A stretch of 64,000 nt of DNA from Tateyamaria sp947503385 (GTDB taxonomy: Bacteria; Pseudomonadota; Alphaproteobacteria; Rhodobacterales; Rhodobacteraceae): the NCBI RefSeq assembly GCF_051195235.1, contig NZ_JBNFZM010000002.1, positions 558,001 to 622,000 of the forward strand, written 5' to 3'. Positions 7,462 to 16,055 of this stretch are shown piece by piece (position 1 is the first letter of the stretch; each line of letters begins with the position of its first letter). The notes under the pieces were generated by a model. It ran no database searches. It was not told the DNA's origin and saw nothing but the letters and a program-made list of their open reading frames with translations. A program made the position numbers and the translations under genes.

Positions 7462-8295
7462 TCAGTTGCCAGCGGCGCGCCGGAAGGGCGCCGGGTCCCA
7501 CGTGCAGGCAAATCCGTCCCCGTCCGGGTCAAGCCCCTTGCGGTCCCGCTGCGGACCACCTGCGGCGAGAAAGGCGATCTGCGCCTCGTCCGCTGAATTG
7601 TAGACGGCGCAGTTGCGCTGGTGCTTTGCCGCGGATGCGATGCTGATCCGGCGGTGGACCCGCGTGCCCTTGGCGTGAGACGTGCGCAACGCATATTGCA
7701 CCACGTTGGGTTGCCCGTTTCCAGCGCGCGAGGGCAGCGCTGTGGGCTGGACCACGGTGTATTGCTGCTGGCGCTGTTGCAGACGCGCGGCATCGCCTTC
7801 GATCGACCGGCGCGAGGCAACCGCGTCAAAGTCGTTTTCGTCCGAAATGCCGGGGTTGTTCAGGATCACCGGTGCCGCGTTGGACGGGCTGGCGTTCACG
7901 ACGTTCTCGCCCGAATTGGCGACGGCGGCGGCGGCGTCGTTCTGCTGCGCGATCTGGGCCAGTTCGGCGTCCAGCCCGGCGGGGTCGGTGACCGCGCGGG
8001 CCGTCTGGGTCGCGGGCTGTGGCTGGGCGACCTGCCGCGTCTGCACCAGCGCGTTTTGCTGATTGGCGGAAGCCGCTGGCGGCAGCGCCTGTGCCGCCAC
8101 ACCCGGCGCAGGCGGCACACGGGTGCCGGTTTGCAATTGCTGGGCACGCGCCTCGCGGGCGGCAAGTGTGGACGGATCGTCGAACCCCACACCGCGACCG
8201 GGGTTCACGACCCCTGCACCACTGTCGGGAATAGCTGGCTGACACGCGGCCAATGCGGCAAGCGCGCCCACAATCAATACACTACGGAATACCAT
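7462..8295 (-). CDS. Lipoprotein with C-terminal excalibur-like calcium-binding motif
   Basis: A 277-aa protein. It starts with a lipoprotein signal (VLIVGALAALAAC, Cys18). A long low-complexity region rich in Gln, Ala and Asn follows. The last 50 residues match the excalibur pattern, NCAVYNSADEAQIAFLAAGG then LDPDGDGFACTWDP, with the DxDxDG loop and paired cysteines. Excalibur domains are found on extracellular nucleases and cell-wall-associated proteins. No nuclease catalytic residues are visible, so a structural or Ca2+-dependent envelope role is more likely. It sits between gatA and a peptidoglycan amidase on the same strand. Confidence 0.8.
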   Translation of the reverse strand: MVFRSVLIVGALAALAACQPAIPDSGAGVVNPGRGVGFDDPSTLAAREARAQQLQTGTRVPPAPGVAAQALPPAASANQQNALVQTRQVAQPQPATQTARAVTDPAGLDAELAQIAQQNDAAAAVANSGENVVNASPSNAAPVILNNPGISDENDFDAVASRRSIEGDAARLQQRQQQYTVVQPTALPSRAGNGQPNVVQYALRTSHAKGTRVHRRISIASAAKHQRNCAVYNSADEAQIAFLAAGGPQRDRKGLDPDGDGFACTWDPAPFRRAAGN

Positions 8296-8333
8296 TTCTG
8301 CTCACCCTTTGCCGGGATCTGTTTCGGCGTGGT

Positions 8334-9812
8334 CTACCACCATTTGCCGGGCTTGGCCACAAAACCCGCCCGCGCCTCAAGCGCGTAGGCGGTGTTCAGC
8401 AAATCACCTTCTTCCCACGGGCGGCCAATCAGCTGTAGCCCCAGCGGCAGGCCCTGCGCATCCAGACCGGCAGGCACAGAGATGCCCGGCAGCCCCGCCA
8501 TGTTCACGGTCACGGTGAACACGTCGTTCAGGTACATTTGCACCGGATCATCCCATGCCTCGCCCAGACCAAAGGCCGCCGACGGCGTCGCAGGCGTCAG
8601 GATCGCGTCGATCCCCGCCGCAAACACATCCTCAAAGTCCTTTTTGATCAGCGTCCGCACCTTGCGCGCGCGGTTGTAATAGGCGTCGTAAAAGCCCGCC
8701 GACAGCACATAGGTGCCGATCATCACGCGGCGCTTGACCTCGTCGCCGAACCCCTCGGCGCGGGTCTTTTCGTACATCTCGGTGATGCCGTCACCCTGAT
8801 CCAGCTTGGCGCGGTGGCCGTAGCGCACGCCGTCGTAGCGCGCGAGGTTGCTGGACGCCTCCGCAGGGGCGATCACGTAGTAAGCGGGCAGCGCGTATTT
8901 GGTGTGCGGCAGCGCGATATCGACAATCTCGGCCCCCGCATCACGCAGCATGTCTGCCCCGCGCGTCCACAGCGTCTCGATCTCGCCGGGCATCCCATCC
9001 ATGCGGTATTCAGCCGGAATGCCGATCTTCTTGCCCTTGATATCGCCGGTCAGCATCGCCTCGAAATTCGGCACAGGCAGGTCCGCACTGGTCGAATCCT
9101 TAGGGTCATGGCTGCACATCGCCTCAAGCATGATGGCCGCATCGCGCACCGATTTGGTCATCGGCCCCGCCTGATCCAGAGACGAGGCAAAGGCCACGAT
9201 GCCCCAGCGCGAACAGCGCCCATAGGTGGGCTTGATGCCCGTGATGCCGGTAAAGGCCGCAGGCTGGCGGATAGAGCCACCCGTGTCGGTGCCCGTGGCC
9301 GCCAGACACAAATCAGCCGCAACCGCAGATGCCGACCCACCCGACGACCCCCCCGGGGTCAGCGCCCGGTCGTCCACCTTCCACGGGTTTACCGCGTTGC
9401 CGTAAACGGACGTCTCGTTGGACGAGCCCATGGCAAATTCGTCCATGTTCAGCTTGCCCAGCATCACCGCACCGGCCTCCAGCAGGTTGCCGCTGACCGT
9501 GCTTTCATATTCCGGCAGGAATCCTTCGAGGATGCGGGAGCCCGCTTGGCTCGGCACGCCCTTGGTGCAGAACAGGTCCTTGATCCCGATGGGCAGGCCG
9601 CACATGGCAGGCGCGTCGCCGGCCTTGATGCGCGCGTCCGCGGCCTTGGCCTGCGCGGTCGCAATCTCGGGCGTGTGGTGGACAAAGGCGTTCAGCGCCC
9701 CGGCCCCGTCGATGGCCGTCAGGCAGGCGGCGGTCAGTTCCGCGCTTGTCGTGTCGCCCTTGCGCAGCGCGTCGCGCGCTTCGGCCAGACCCAGCTTGTT
9801 CAGATCGCTCAT
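8334..9812 (-). CDS. gatA: Asp-tRNA(Asn)/Glu-tRNA(Gln) amidotransferase subunit A
   Basis: A 492-aa GatA, the glutaminase subunit that supplies ammonia for converting Glu-tRNA(Gln) and Asp-tRNA(Asn) to the amidated forms. The amidase-signature Ser-cisSer-Lys triad is visible: Lys in GIKDLF (about residue 78), GGSSGGSASAVAAD (Ser about 156) and GTDTGGSIRQPAAF (nucleophile Ser about 180). The start overlaps the gatC stop by four bases (ATGA). gatB is not adjacent, which is common in alphaproteobacteria. Confidence 0.98.
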   Translation of the reverse strand: MSDLNKLGLAEARDALRKGDTTSAELTAACLTAIDGAGALNAFVHHTPEIATAQAKAADARIKAGDAPAMCGLPIGIKDLFCTKGVPSQAGSRILEGFLPEYESTVSGNLLEAGAVMLGKLNMDEFAMGSSNETSVYGNAVNPWKVDDRALTPGGSSGGSASAVAADLCLAATGTDTGGSIRQPAAFTGITGIKPTYGRCSRWGIVAFASSLDQAGPMTKSVRDAAIMLEAMCSHDPKDSTSADLPVPNFEAMLTGDIKGKKIGIPAEYRMDGMPGEIETLWTRGADMLRDAGAEIVDIALPHTKYALPAYYVIAPAEASSNLARYDGVRYGHRAKLDQGDGITEMYEKTRAEGFGDEVKRRVMIGTYVLSAGFYDAYYNRARKVRTLIKKDFEDVFAAGIDAILTPATPSAAFGLGEAWDDPVQMYLNDVFTVTVNMAGLPGISVPAGLDAQGLPLGLQLIGRPWEEGDLLNTAYALEARAGFVAKPGKWW

Positions 9813-10096
9813 TCCACCACCTTCGGCACAGCAAAGAACCCCTCGCGCGCATCCGGCGCATTGGCCAGAACAGCACCCTGCTGATTCCCATCGGTCACCT
9901 CATCCACACGCCGTTTCAGGCGCTGCGGCGTGACAGATGTCATGGGGTCCACCCCGTCGACATCCACCTCGCCCAGTTGTTCGATAAAGCCGAGGATCGT
10001 GTTGAACTCGGAGGCCAGCGCAGGCAATTGCTCCGGCTCGACCTTGATCCGCGCCAATTTGGCAACCCGCGCCGCGGTGCTTTCGTCAATGGACAT
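9809..10096 (-). CDS. gatC: Asp-tRNA(Asn)/Glu-tRNA(Gln) amidotransferase subunit C
   Basis: A 95-aa GatC, the small belt subunit that stabilises GatA-GatB. It starts MSIDESTAARVAKLARIKVE and has the family pattern LASEFNTILGFIEQLGEVDV, then VDPMTSVTPQRLKRRVDEVT. GAGGTC lies seven bases before the ATG. It overlaps gatA by ATGA, so the two are translationally coupled. Confidence 0.97.
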   Translation of the reverse strand: MSIDESTAARVAKLARIKVEPEQLPALASEFNTILGFIEQLGEVDVDGVDPMTSVTPQRLKRRVDEVTDGNQQGAVLANAPDAREGFFAVPKVVE

Positions 10097-10128
10097 GTCA
10101 GGGACCTCGTTTCGCTCTTCCCGCGGCT

Positions 10129-10785
10129 TTACCGTGCAGCCTGCGCACCTTCAAGGGCGTGACGGCGATAGACCTCGATCATCCAGCCCAACATGATGCC
10201 GTTGAGGATATGCCATGCAAAATGCGTGCCCAGTGGCCACGCGGCGCACAGCGTCTCGTCCAGACTGCGTGCAAGCAGCGACACCAGCAGGATCGCAGCC
10301 CCAATCGCAAAGCCGCGCGCCACCTGCGGCGCGCGGCGCTGCAAGAGCACCGCATAGATCAGGATCAGCGTGGGCACCGGCATATAGCCCGCCGACACGC
10401 CAAAAATCGGCATATTCTGCCACAGCGGCACCGTCAGCGCAGCATAGGGCAGAAACAGCACCACCCCCAACAGCGCGGCCCATAGCGGCATCCCCCACAC
10501 GTCACGGTTCACTGCAAAAAGGTACAGCAGGATGAACAGTGCAATTGGCACCACATCCGCAATCGCCGCCCAGACCTGCGCGTGGGTGTGAAACAGGTAA
10601 CTGCCCAACCCGATCACAAACAGCACCGCCGCAAGCGCCCGCGCCAAGGGCACCCGGGCAGACCGCCGCCACATCCAGATCGCAACCAGCACAAAGGCCG
10701 CATTGGTCACCGCATTGACCGGTTCGGCCCAATAGGCCGGACCCAACCGCTCGCAATACCCGTCTATCTCGCGCAACAAATCCAT
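10129..10785 (-). CDS. Ceramidase-family (CREST) membrane hydrolase
   Basis: A 218-aa multi-pass membrane protein of the alkaline ceramidase family. It opens MDLLREIDGYCERLGPAYW and contains the CREST motifs: LGSYLFHTHAQVW with Ser and His, then an Asp in IADVVPI, and a C-terminal THFAWHILNG. These His and Asp residues form the zinc site in homologues. About seven hydrophobic segments are present. Such proteins are common in Rhodobacteraceae, where ceramide may not be the natural substrate, so amide hydrolysis of a lipid is inference. It lies 32 bp upstream of gatC on the same strand. Confidence 0.88.
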   Translation of the reverse strand: MDLLREIDGYCERLGPAYWAEPVNAVTNAAFVLVAIWMWRRSARVPLARALAAVLFVIGLGSYLFHTHAQVWAAIADVVPIALFILLYLFAVNRDVWGMPLWAALLGVVLFLPYAALTVPLWQNMPIFGVSAGYMPVPTLILIYAVLLQRRAPQVARGFAIGAAILLVSLLARSLDETLCAAWPLGTHFAWHILNGIMLGWMIEVYRRHALEGAQAAR

Positions 10786-10827
10786 GCGCCCCAGCTAACC
10801 CCGCGCCCGCCCATGTCAAAGCGCCTT

Positions 10828-10872
10828 CCCCGTCTCTGTCCCAAAAAAATCCCCGCCGGAGGCTCCCGCAGG
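10828..10872 (-). repeat. 45-bp intergenic repeat, copy B (inverted relative to copy A)
   Basis: The reverse complement matches 6732-6776 at all but one position. It lies between the divergent ceramidase and UPF0173 genes. Copies A and B flank about 4.1 kb in inverted orientation. Confidence 0.85.
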
Positions 10873-10913
10873 CCCGCCTCCCGCGCTACGCTTGGCAAAA
10901 GGGGAGGAACGAT

Positions 10914-11606
10914 ATGAATATCATCTGGCTCGGCCACGGCAGCTTCCGCATCGAAATCGGCGATCAGGTCCTGCTGATCGACCCCTGGCTCAGCGGCAAT
11001 CCGATGCTGCCCGAGGATCAGCACGGGCCCGCGACCCAAGGGGCCACGCATATCCTTGTGACCCATGGCCATTCCGACCACACCGACGGCGTCGCGGAGC
11101 TGAGCAAGGCCAAGGGGATACCCCTGTCTGCAACCTACGAACTTGGCCGCTACCTGCATGGCAAGGGCGCGGTCGAGGGGCACGCCTTCCACCGCGGTGG
11201 CACCATCACGCTCGGCACTGCGAGCGCAACGCTCGTGCCTGCGTCCCACTCGTCATCCGTGCCGACCGAGGCGGGCGATGTCTATACCGGCGTGCCCTGC
11301 GGCTACATCATCCGCGGCGAGGGCAAGGTGATCTATTTCTCCGGCGACACCGATATCATGGCCGACATGCAGTGGATGGGGGATTTCTACAAACCCGATA
11401 TCGGCATCCTGTCGGCGGGCGGGTATTTTACCATGGACATGGAGGGGGCGGCCTTTGCCGCACGGCATTTTTTCCACTTTGGCACGGTGATCCCATGCCA
11501 CTACCGGACATTCCCCCTGCTGGAACAGAACGCCTCGGCCCTTCGGCGCGGCCTGCCGGGCGTGGATGTCATCGAACCGCAGATCATGCAGCCGATCCCG
11601 CTCTGA
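10914..11606 (+). CDS. UPF0173-type metal-dependent hydrolase (metallo-beta-lactamase fold)
   Basis: A 230-aa metallo-beta-lactamase-fold protein starting MNIIWLGHGSFRIEIGDQVL. The metal-binding HxHxDH motif is visible in VTHGHSDHTDG near residue 48; later ligands lie in ASHSSSV, SGDTDIM and PCHYRTFP. Length and motifs match UPF0173 (UlaG-like) proteins, whose substrates are mostly unknown. GGAGG before the ATG at 10914 fixes the start. It is divergent from the ceramidase gene and convergent with tadA. Confidence 0.93.
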   Translation: MNIIWLGHGSFRIEIGDQVLLIDPWLSGNPMLPEDQHGPATQGATHILVTHGHSDHTDGVAELSKAKGIPLSATYELGRYLHGKGAVEGHAFHRGGTITLGTASATLVPASHSSSVPTEAGDVYTGVPCGYIIRGEGKVIYFSGDTDIMADMQWMGDFYKPDIGILSAGGYFTMDMEGAAFAARHFFHFGTVIPCHYRTFPLLEQNASALRRGLPGVDVIEPQIMQPIPL

Positions 11607-11644
11607 GCACGGGCGGGTGGGGGGGGTGTGGTGGCGCACCGCCG

Positions 11645-12094
11645 CTAGCGCCGTGCCGAGAAGAACCGCACCAGCAGGTCCTCCGCCTCCGCCGCGGCCA
11701 GTCCGTCATATACTTCCGGCACGTGATGCGCCTGGGGGTGTGCAAACACGCGCGCCCCGTGGGCAACGCCTCCCGATTTGGGATCGGAGGCGCCGTAATA
11801 CAGCCGTGCAATCCGCGCCGCCGCGATAGCAGCGGCACACATGGCACAGGGCTCCAGCGTCACATAAAGATCATGCCCCACCAGCCGTTCGGACCCCACC
11901 GCCGCGCAGGCCGCACGGATCGCCAGCATCTCGGCATGGGCGGTTGGGTCGTTCAGCGCGCGCGTCCGGTTGCCCGCCGCCGCAACAACCGCACCACCTG
12001 GCGATACAACAACGGCACCCACCGGCACCTCGCCGCGGTCGGCGGCGGCACGGGCCTGCGCCAACGCCTCATCCATGAAACTGCGAAACACCAT
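11645..12094 (-). CDS. tadA: tRNA adenosine(34) deaminase family protein
   Basis: A 149-aa cytidine/deoxycytidylate deaminase-fold protein. Zinc and catalytic residues are visible in DPTAHAEMLAIRAAC (HAE) and VTLEPCAMCAAAI (PCxxC). Size and these motifs match TadA, which makes inosine at the wobble base of tRNA-Arg(ACG). The start is ATG 12094 (MVFRSFMDEALAQARA); an internal ATG at 12076 is an alternative. It is divergent from the rluB-like gene with only 52 bp between them. Confidence 0.93.
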   Translation of the reverse strand: MVFRSFMDEALAQARAAADRGEVPVGAVVVSPGGAVVAAAGNRTRALNDPTAHAEMLAIRAACAAVGSERLVGHDLYVTLEPCAMCAAAIAAARIARLYYGASDPKSGGVAHGARVFAHPQAHHVPEVYDGLAAAEAEDLLVRFFSARR

Positions 12095-12146
12095 CGCGGC
12101 CCCCTGCCCCTTTCCCCGCGCCTTCGCAACCGCTAAAGGCCACCCT

Positions 12147-12950
12147 ATGACCACCGACACCCCAAAAGGCGACCGCATCGCCAAGGTTCTGGCCCGCGCG
12201 GGCATCGCCTCGCGTCGCGGGGCCGAAGCCATGATCACCGCAGGCCGCGTGTCCGTCAACGGCAAGCAAATTGACAGCCCTGCCCTGAACGTGACCGAAG
12301 CGGACGCAATCACCGTGGACGGCAAACCGCTCAGCCCGCCGGAACCGGCACGGCTGTGGCTCTATCACAAACCGCCCGGCCTCGTGACCACCACCAGCGA
12401 CGAACAGGGCCGCCAGACGATCTTTGACGCGCTGCCCGACGACCTGCCCCGCGTGCTCAGCGTGGGCCGGCTCGACATCAATTCCGAAGGGCTGCTGCTG
12501 CTGACCAATGATGGCGGCATCAAACGCAAGCTCGAATTGCCGTCCACCGGCTGGATGCGACGCTACCGCGTGCGCATCAAGGGCCAGCCCAGCGATACCG
12601 CCTTCGACACATTGCGCAAGGGCGCAACCGTCGAAGGCCAGCGCTACCAGCCAATGCAAATCACCCTCGACCGGCAACAAGGGGCGAACGCATGGCTCAC
12701 CATCGGCCTGCGCGAGGGCAAAAACCGCGAAATTCGCCGCGCGATGGAGCATCTGGGCCTCATCGTCAACCGCCTCATCCGCATCAGCTACGGTCCGTTC
12801 CAACTGGGCGAGCTGAAACAGGGCGATGTGGAAGAAGTGCGCCGCAAGATCATGCGCGACCAATTGGGTCTCGACGACGGGCCGGACGGCCATGCCAAGG
12901 CCAAACCGCGCCCCCAGCCCCGGCGCAATCGCCCGAAAAAGTCGCGCTGA
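12147..12950 (+). CDS. rRNA pseudouridine synthase, RluB/RsuA family
   Basis: A 267-aa enzyme. An N-terminal S4 RNA-binding domain (residues 8-60; RIAKVLARAGIASRRGAEAM) precedes the RsuA/RluB catalytic domain. The catalytic Asp lies in SVGRLDINSEGLLLLTNDGG, and EGKNREIRRAMEHLG is the typical C-terminal motif. It isomerises uridine in 23S rRNA (RluB, U2605) by family analogy; assignment between RluB and related paralogues is not certain. The Lys/Arg-rich tail is common in RluB. The ATG at 12147 gives the expected N-terminus. Confidence 0.93.
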   Translation: MTTDTPKGDRIAKVLARAGIASRRGAEAMITAGRVSVNGKQIDSPALNVTEADAITVDGKPLSPPEPARLWLYHKPPGLVTTTSDEQGRQTIFDALPDDLPRVLSVGRLDINSEGLLLLTNDGGIKRKLELPSTGWMRRYRVRIKGQPSDTAFDTLRKGATVEGQRYQPMQITLDRQQGANAWLTIGLREGKNREIRRAMEHLGLIVNRLIRISYGPFQLGELKQGDVEEVRRKIMRDQLGLDDGPDGHAKAKPRPQPRRNRPKKSR

Positions 12951-12995
12951 GGCCATATCCGCGCCAGATTGCCGGGTCATCCACATGGCATGGTT

Positions 12996-13193
12996 ATGGT
13001 GACACTCATTGGCGTTCTCGTCCTGTTGCTCATTGTGCTGGCAGGTCTCATCTGGCAGGCGCGCAACATCCTGCGCTTTCTGACGGCGGTGGTGAAATTC
13101 AACATCGCGGGCGATGGCCCCATGCAGCGCCTGTTTCCCAACCTCGCCTTTGTCGGGCTTTTCATCCTCATTCTGACACTGACGTGGTACTGA
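12996..13193 (+). CDS. Small two-helix membrane protein
   Basis: About 65 aa (67 if ATG 12990 is used). Two hydrophobic segments, VTLIGVLVLLLIVLAGLIW and LFPNLAFVGLFILILTLTWY, flank a short basic and polar stretch. No family recognised. It ends three bases before the XpaC-like gene, so the two probably form an operon. There is no convincing RBS, so the exact start is uncertain. The hydrophobic pattern and close spacing support a real gene. Confidence 0.6.
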   Translation: MVTLIGVLVLLLIVLAGLIWQARNILRFLTAVVKFNIAGDGPMQRLFPNLAFVGLFILILTLTWY

Positions 13194-13196
13194 CTG

Positions 13197-14060
13197 ATGC
13201 GCGTGCCTCACGTTCCGCCGCGGTACACCCCGCCTGATTATGCGCAGTTGAAATTGCCGTCTGACCCGCGCAATCAGCAGGCGGTTGGGCTGTTGTTTCT
13301 GGCAACCCTGCCGCTGGCCTTTTCGATGCTGCACGACCCGACTTGGCAAAGGCTGCTGACCTGCGGCGGCCTGCTGGGCCTGTTTGGCGGGTCGCTCTAT
13401 TCCATTTCGCTCGGGCTCAAGGACGCACAGCGCTATGACGGCCAGACCGTGGCCCGCGCCGCCCGTCTCAAGGGGCGCATCATCGGGTCTGCGGGCATGG
13501 GCGTGGCGTCGGGCCTGACGGTCCTGACCCGTGGCGGCGACATCGGGCAGGTCATCATGGTGGGCCTCATTGCCGCCGCCCTGTCGGTGGTTGCCTTTGG
13601 CCTCGACCCGCTCCGGCACAAGGGGCTCGAGACCGCCGCGCAACGCCAGACCCACAAGCTCGATAAAACCCGCAGCCGCGTCGCAGCGCGGATGGCGCGG
13701 ATCAAAAGCCATGTCACCCCGCTTGCCTGCGCCGAAATCATGCCCCTTCTGAAGCGTTTCGAGGACGCGGTCGAACAGATGGTGCAGGCCGTCGAACATG
13801 ACCCCGAGCGGGCGCGGTCCCTGCAAAAGTACCTCGGCGTCTATCTCGACGGCGCCGAAGAGGCCTCCGCCCGGTTCATCGCAATCTATCGGGGCACCGG
13901 GGACATTACGGCGCACCGCCGCTATGTCACCCTGTTGCGCGATCTGGGCGATGCCTTTGCGAAGCGTGCATATGACTACGCCGAAGAAGGCCGCGCCCGG
14001 CTTGACGTGCAAATCGACGTGCTGAGCGAAAGCCTCGCCCGTGAGGCCACGCGGAGCTAA
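13197..14060 (+). CDS. XpaC-like protein (5-bromo-4-chloroindolyl phosphate hydrolysis family), paralogue 1
   Basis: A 287-aa protein. Residues 25-125 hold hydrophobic segments (LLFLATLPLAFSML; IGQVIMVGLIAAALSVVAFG); the C-terminal half is a helical domain with VEHDPERARSLQKYLGVYLD and TLLRDLGDAF. It is paralogous to the protein at 15144-16040, sharing the FGxDPxxxKGxE junction and the EDP/EHDP...KYLGVYL segment. XpaC proteins normally sit beside TelA and have been linked to tellurite and cell-envelope stress; biochemical activity is unknown. This copy is separated from TelA by terC and the second copy. Confidence 0.82.
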   Translation: MRVPHVPPRYTPPDYAQLKLPSDPRNQQAVGLLFLATLPLAFSMLHDPTWQRLLTCGGLLGLFGGSLYSISLGLKDAQRYDGQTVARAARLKGRIIGSAGMGVASGLTVLTRGGDIGQVIMVGLIAAALSVVAFGLDPLRHKGLETAAQRQTHKLDKTRSRVAARMARIKSHVTPLACAEIMPLLKRFEDAVEQMVQAVEHDPERARSLQKYLGVYLDGAEEASARFIAIYRGTGDITAHRRYVTLLRDLGDAFAKRAYDYAEEGRARLDVQIDVLSESLAREATRS

Positions 14061-14176
14061 GCCGCACCTGTGCTGACGGGCGCGGAAATTTCCCCCTTGC
14101 GCCTGCGCCCCCCTGTCTCAATCTTGGCCTCCAGAAAAAACGAGGCGCGCAACAGCGCCACCGGGGGGACTACGAC

Positions 14177-14995
14177 ATGGCCGAACTTCTGACGCTCGAA
14201 AACGTGGGCAATTTGCTCATGCTGTGCTTTTTGCAGGCGGTTCTGGGTTTCGACAACCTTCTCTACATCTCGATCGAAAGCCAGCGCGCGCCGGTGGCGC
14301 AACAGGCCGCCGTACGGCGCTGGGGGATTATCCTTGCCGTGGTATTGCGCGTCGTGCTGCTGTTCACGATGATCCAGCTGATTGATGCCATGGCCGAGCC
14401 CTTTGTTGTGCTGGACTGGCAGGGCGTGCTGACCGGAGGCGTGAACTTTGCCACGGTTGTGTTCATCTTTGGCGGCATCTTCATCATGTACACGGCTGTC
14501 AAGGAAATCGGCCACATGCTGACCATCCATGACCTCAGCACCGATGTTGAGGCGAAATCCGGCAAAACCGCCACACAGGTGGTGCTGCTGATCGTACTGA
14601 TGAACCTGATCTTTTCCTTCGACAGCGTTTTGTCGGCGCTGGCCATCACGGATGTGTTCTTTATTCTCGCCACCGCGATCCTGTTGTCGGGCCTTGCGAT
14701 GCTGCTGCTTGCGGATGGTGTGACGCGCTTTTTGGAAAAGAACCGCATGTACGAGGTCCTTGGCCTGTTTATCCTGCTGATTGTCGGTGTGGTGCTTCTG
14801 GGCGAAGCCGGTCAGGCGGCGGCCCACGCGATGCATGACGACAGCCTCGCCTTGCGTGTTTTTGGCTACGAGATCATTCCGATGTCCAAAACCACCTTCT
14901 ACTTCAGCGTCCTGGTTCTGGTCGCCGTGGAGGTGATCCAGTCGGGCTACACACGCAAACTCAACGCCGAACGCAGAACCGGTGCGCGCCACTAG
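14177..14995 (+). CDS. TerC-family integral membrane protein
   Basis: A 272-aa membrane protein with about seven to eight helices. TerC motifs with acidic residues in the membrane are visible: LGFDNLLYISIES in TM1 and FSFDSVLSALAITD in the middle. TerC proteins contribute to tellurite resistance and, in Bacillus, to metalation of exported enzymes and Mn2+ efflux. A strong GGGGGG run precedes the ATG. It lies between two XpaC-like genes and upstream of telA, which supports a stress or metal role. Confidence 0.93.
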   Translation: MAELLTLENVGNLLMLCFLQAVLGFDNLLYISIESQRAPVAQQAAVRRWGIILAVVLRVVLLFTMIQLIDAMAEPFVVLDWQGVLTGGVNFATVVFIFGGIFIMYTAVKEIGHMLTIHDLSTDVEAKSGKTATQVVLLIVLMNLIFSFDSVLSALAITDVFFILATAILLSGLAMLLLADGVTRFLEKNRMYEVLGLFILLIVGVVLLGEAGQAAAHAMHDDSLALRVFGYEIIPMSKTTFYFSVLVLVAVEVIQSGYTRKLNAERRTGARH

Positions 14996-15050
14996 TTCTG
15001 CACGTGCAATGTGCCTATAGTCCGGCGTAGCCAAAGAGGTGGGGACCGAC

Positions 15051-15140
15051 ATGCAACCAACAGCTTTTCAGAAGATCGCCTTTGTTGTGCTGATCGCGCT
15101 GATGTTCGGCGTGACCACCGGTCTGATAGGAGGGCTCTGA
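15051..15140 (+). CDS. 29-aa single-span membrane peptide
   Basis: Small frame encoding MQPTAFQKIAFVVLIALMFG followed by nine residues to a TGA. It is almost one hydrophobic helix after a short polar N-terminus. GAGGTGGGG lies just before the ATG. The stop is three bases before the next ATG, and the AGGAGG used by xpaC is inside this frame (TLIGGL codons), so translation is probably coupled. No family recognised; short length makes this tentative. Confidence 0.55.
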   Translation: MQPTAFQKIAFVVLIALMFGVTTGLIGGL

Positions 15141-15143
15141 GCG

Positions 15144-16040
15144 ATGGCCAAACGCTTTGGCGGCAAATACAGCCCCGACGGTGAGACGCCCGAGGTCGAG
15201 GCCCGCCCGGCCTTTGACCGCGCCCGTGTGGACCCGGTCGGCGCGCGCGCCAACCTGATGTTCCTGCCAGCCGTGCCGATGGTGTTTCTGGCGCTGAACG
15301 ACGGGGCGGTCGGGCTGGTGCTGGCGCTGGTGGCGGCCGGTGTCCTGACGCTGGGTGCATGGCTTTTGCGCGAGGGGATGCGGGCCGAGGCCGCTTATCA
15401 TGAACGCAAGGTGGCGCGCCGCCCTGCCTTGCCACGCAAGCTCGTCGCTGCGCTCCTCGCTGGTATTGGCATCGGTCTGGCCGCCTACCGGGTTGAACCG
15501 GGCCTCATCGCGCCCGCGCTCTTCGGCATTGCAACCGCTGGTCTGCATCTGGCTGCCTTTGGCTTTGATCCGATGACCGACAAGGGCATGGAGGGGATCG
15601 ACACCTTTCAGCAAGACCGCGTGGCCCGCGTTGTGGACGAGGCCGAAAGCCATCTCAACGCCATGACCGACGCCATGAAACGCGCTGAGGACCGGCAGAT
15701 GGCGACCCGGCTGGAACAGTTCCAGACCACTGCCCGCGACCTGATCCGCACCGTCGAAGAAGACCCCCGCGACCTCACCGCGGCCCGCAAATATCTGGGC
15801 GTCTACCTGCTGGGCGCACGCGATGCGACCATCAAGTTCGCCGACATCTACAGCCGCACCCGCGACGCACAGGCCAAGGCCGACTACGCGCAGTTGCTGG
15901 ACGATCTGTCGGAAAACTTTGCCGCCCGCACGCAAAAGCTGCTGAACGATGACCGCAGCGACCTCAACATCGAAATCGACGTGCTGCGGGACCGGCTGCA
16001 GCGCGAAGGCGTGCGTATCGCACCCCAGGACAACAGCTAA
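15144..16040 (+). CDS. XpaC-like protein (5-bromo-4-chloroindolyl phosphate hydrolysis family), paralogue 2
   Basis: A 298-aa protein with an N-terminal cytosolic segment (MAKRFGGKYSPDGETPEVEA), hydrophobic segments at about residues 40-75 and 100-140, and a helical C-terminal domain containing VEEDPRDLTAARKYLGVYLL. An AGGAGG lies 9 bases upstream of the ATG. It is immediately followed by telA (15 bp), the classic xpaC-telA arrangement. XpaC and TelA are thought to act together in resistance to toxic anions and some antimicrobials; mechanism is not established. Confidence 0.88.
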   Translation: MAKRFGGKYSPDGETPEVEARPAFDRARVDPVGARANLMFLPAVPMVFLALNDGAVGLVLALVAAGVLTLGAWLLREGMRAEAAYHERKVARRPALPRKLVAALLAGIGIGLAAYRVEPGLIAPALFGIATAGLHLAAFGFDPMTDKGMEGIDTFQQDRVARVVDEAESHLNAMTDAMKRAEDRQMATRLEQFQTTARDLIRTVEEDPRDLTAARKYLGVYLLGARDATIKFADIYSRTRDAQAKADYAQLLDDLSENFAARTQKLLNDDRSDLNIEIDVLRDRLQREGVRIAPQDNS

Positions 16041-16055
16041 GTAAAAGGGAACATC

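Noticed and set aside
8334..10096. gatA-gatC without gatB as a broken locus
   Set aside because: Separation of gatB from gatCA is usual in alphaproteobacteria, so this is not evidence of loss.
12069..14012. A 647-codon open frame on the minus strand
   Set aside because: Antisense to the rluB-like and XpaC genes; no recognisable domain and a Gln/His-rich composition.
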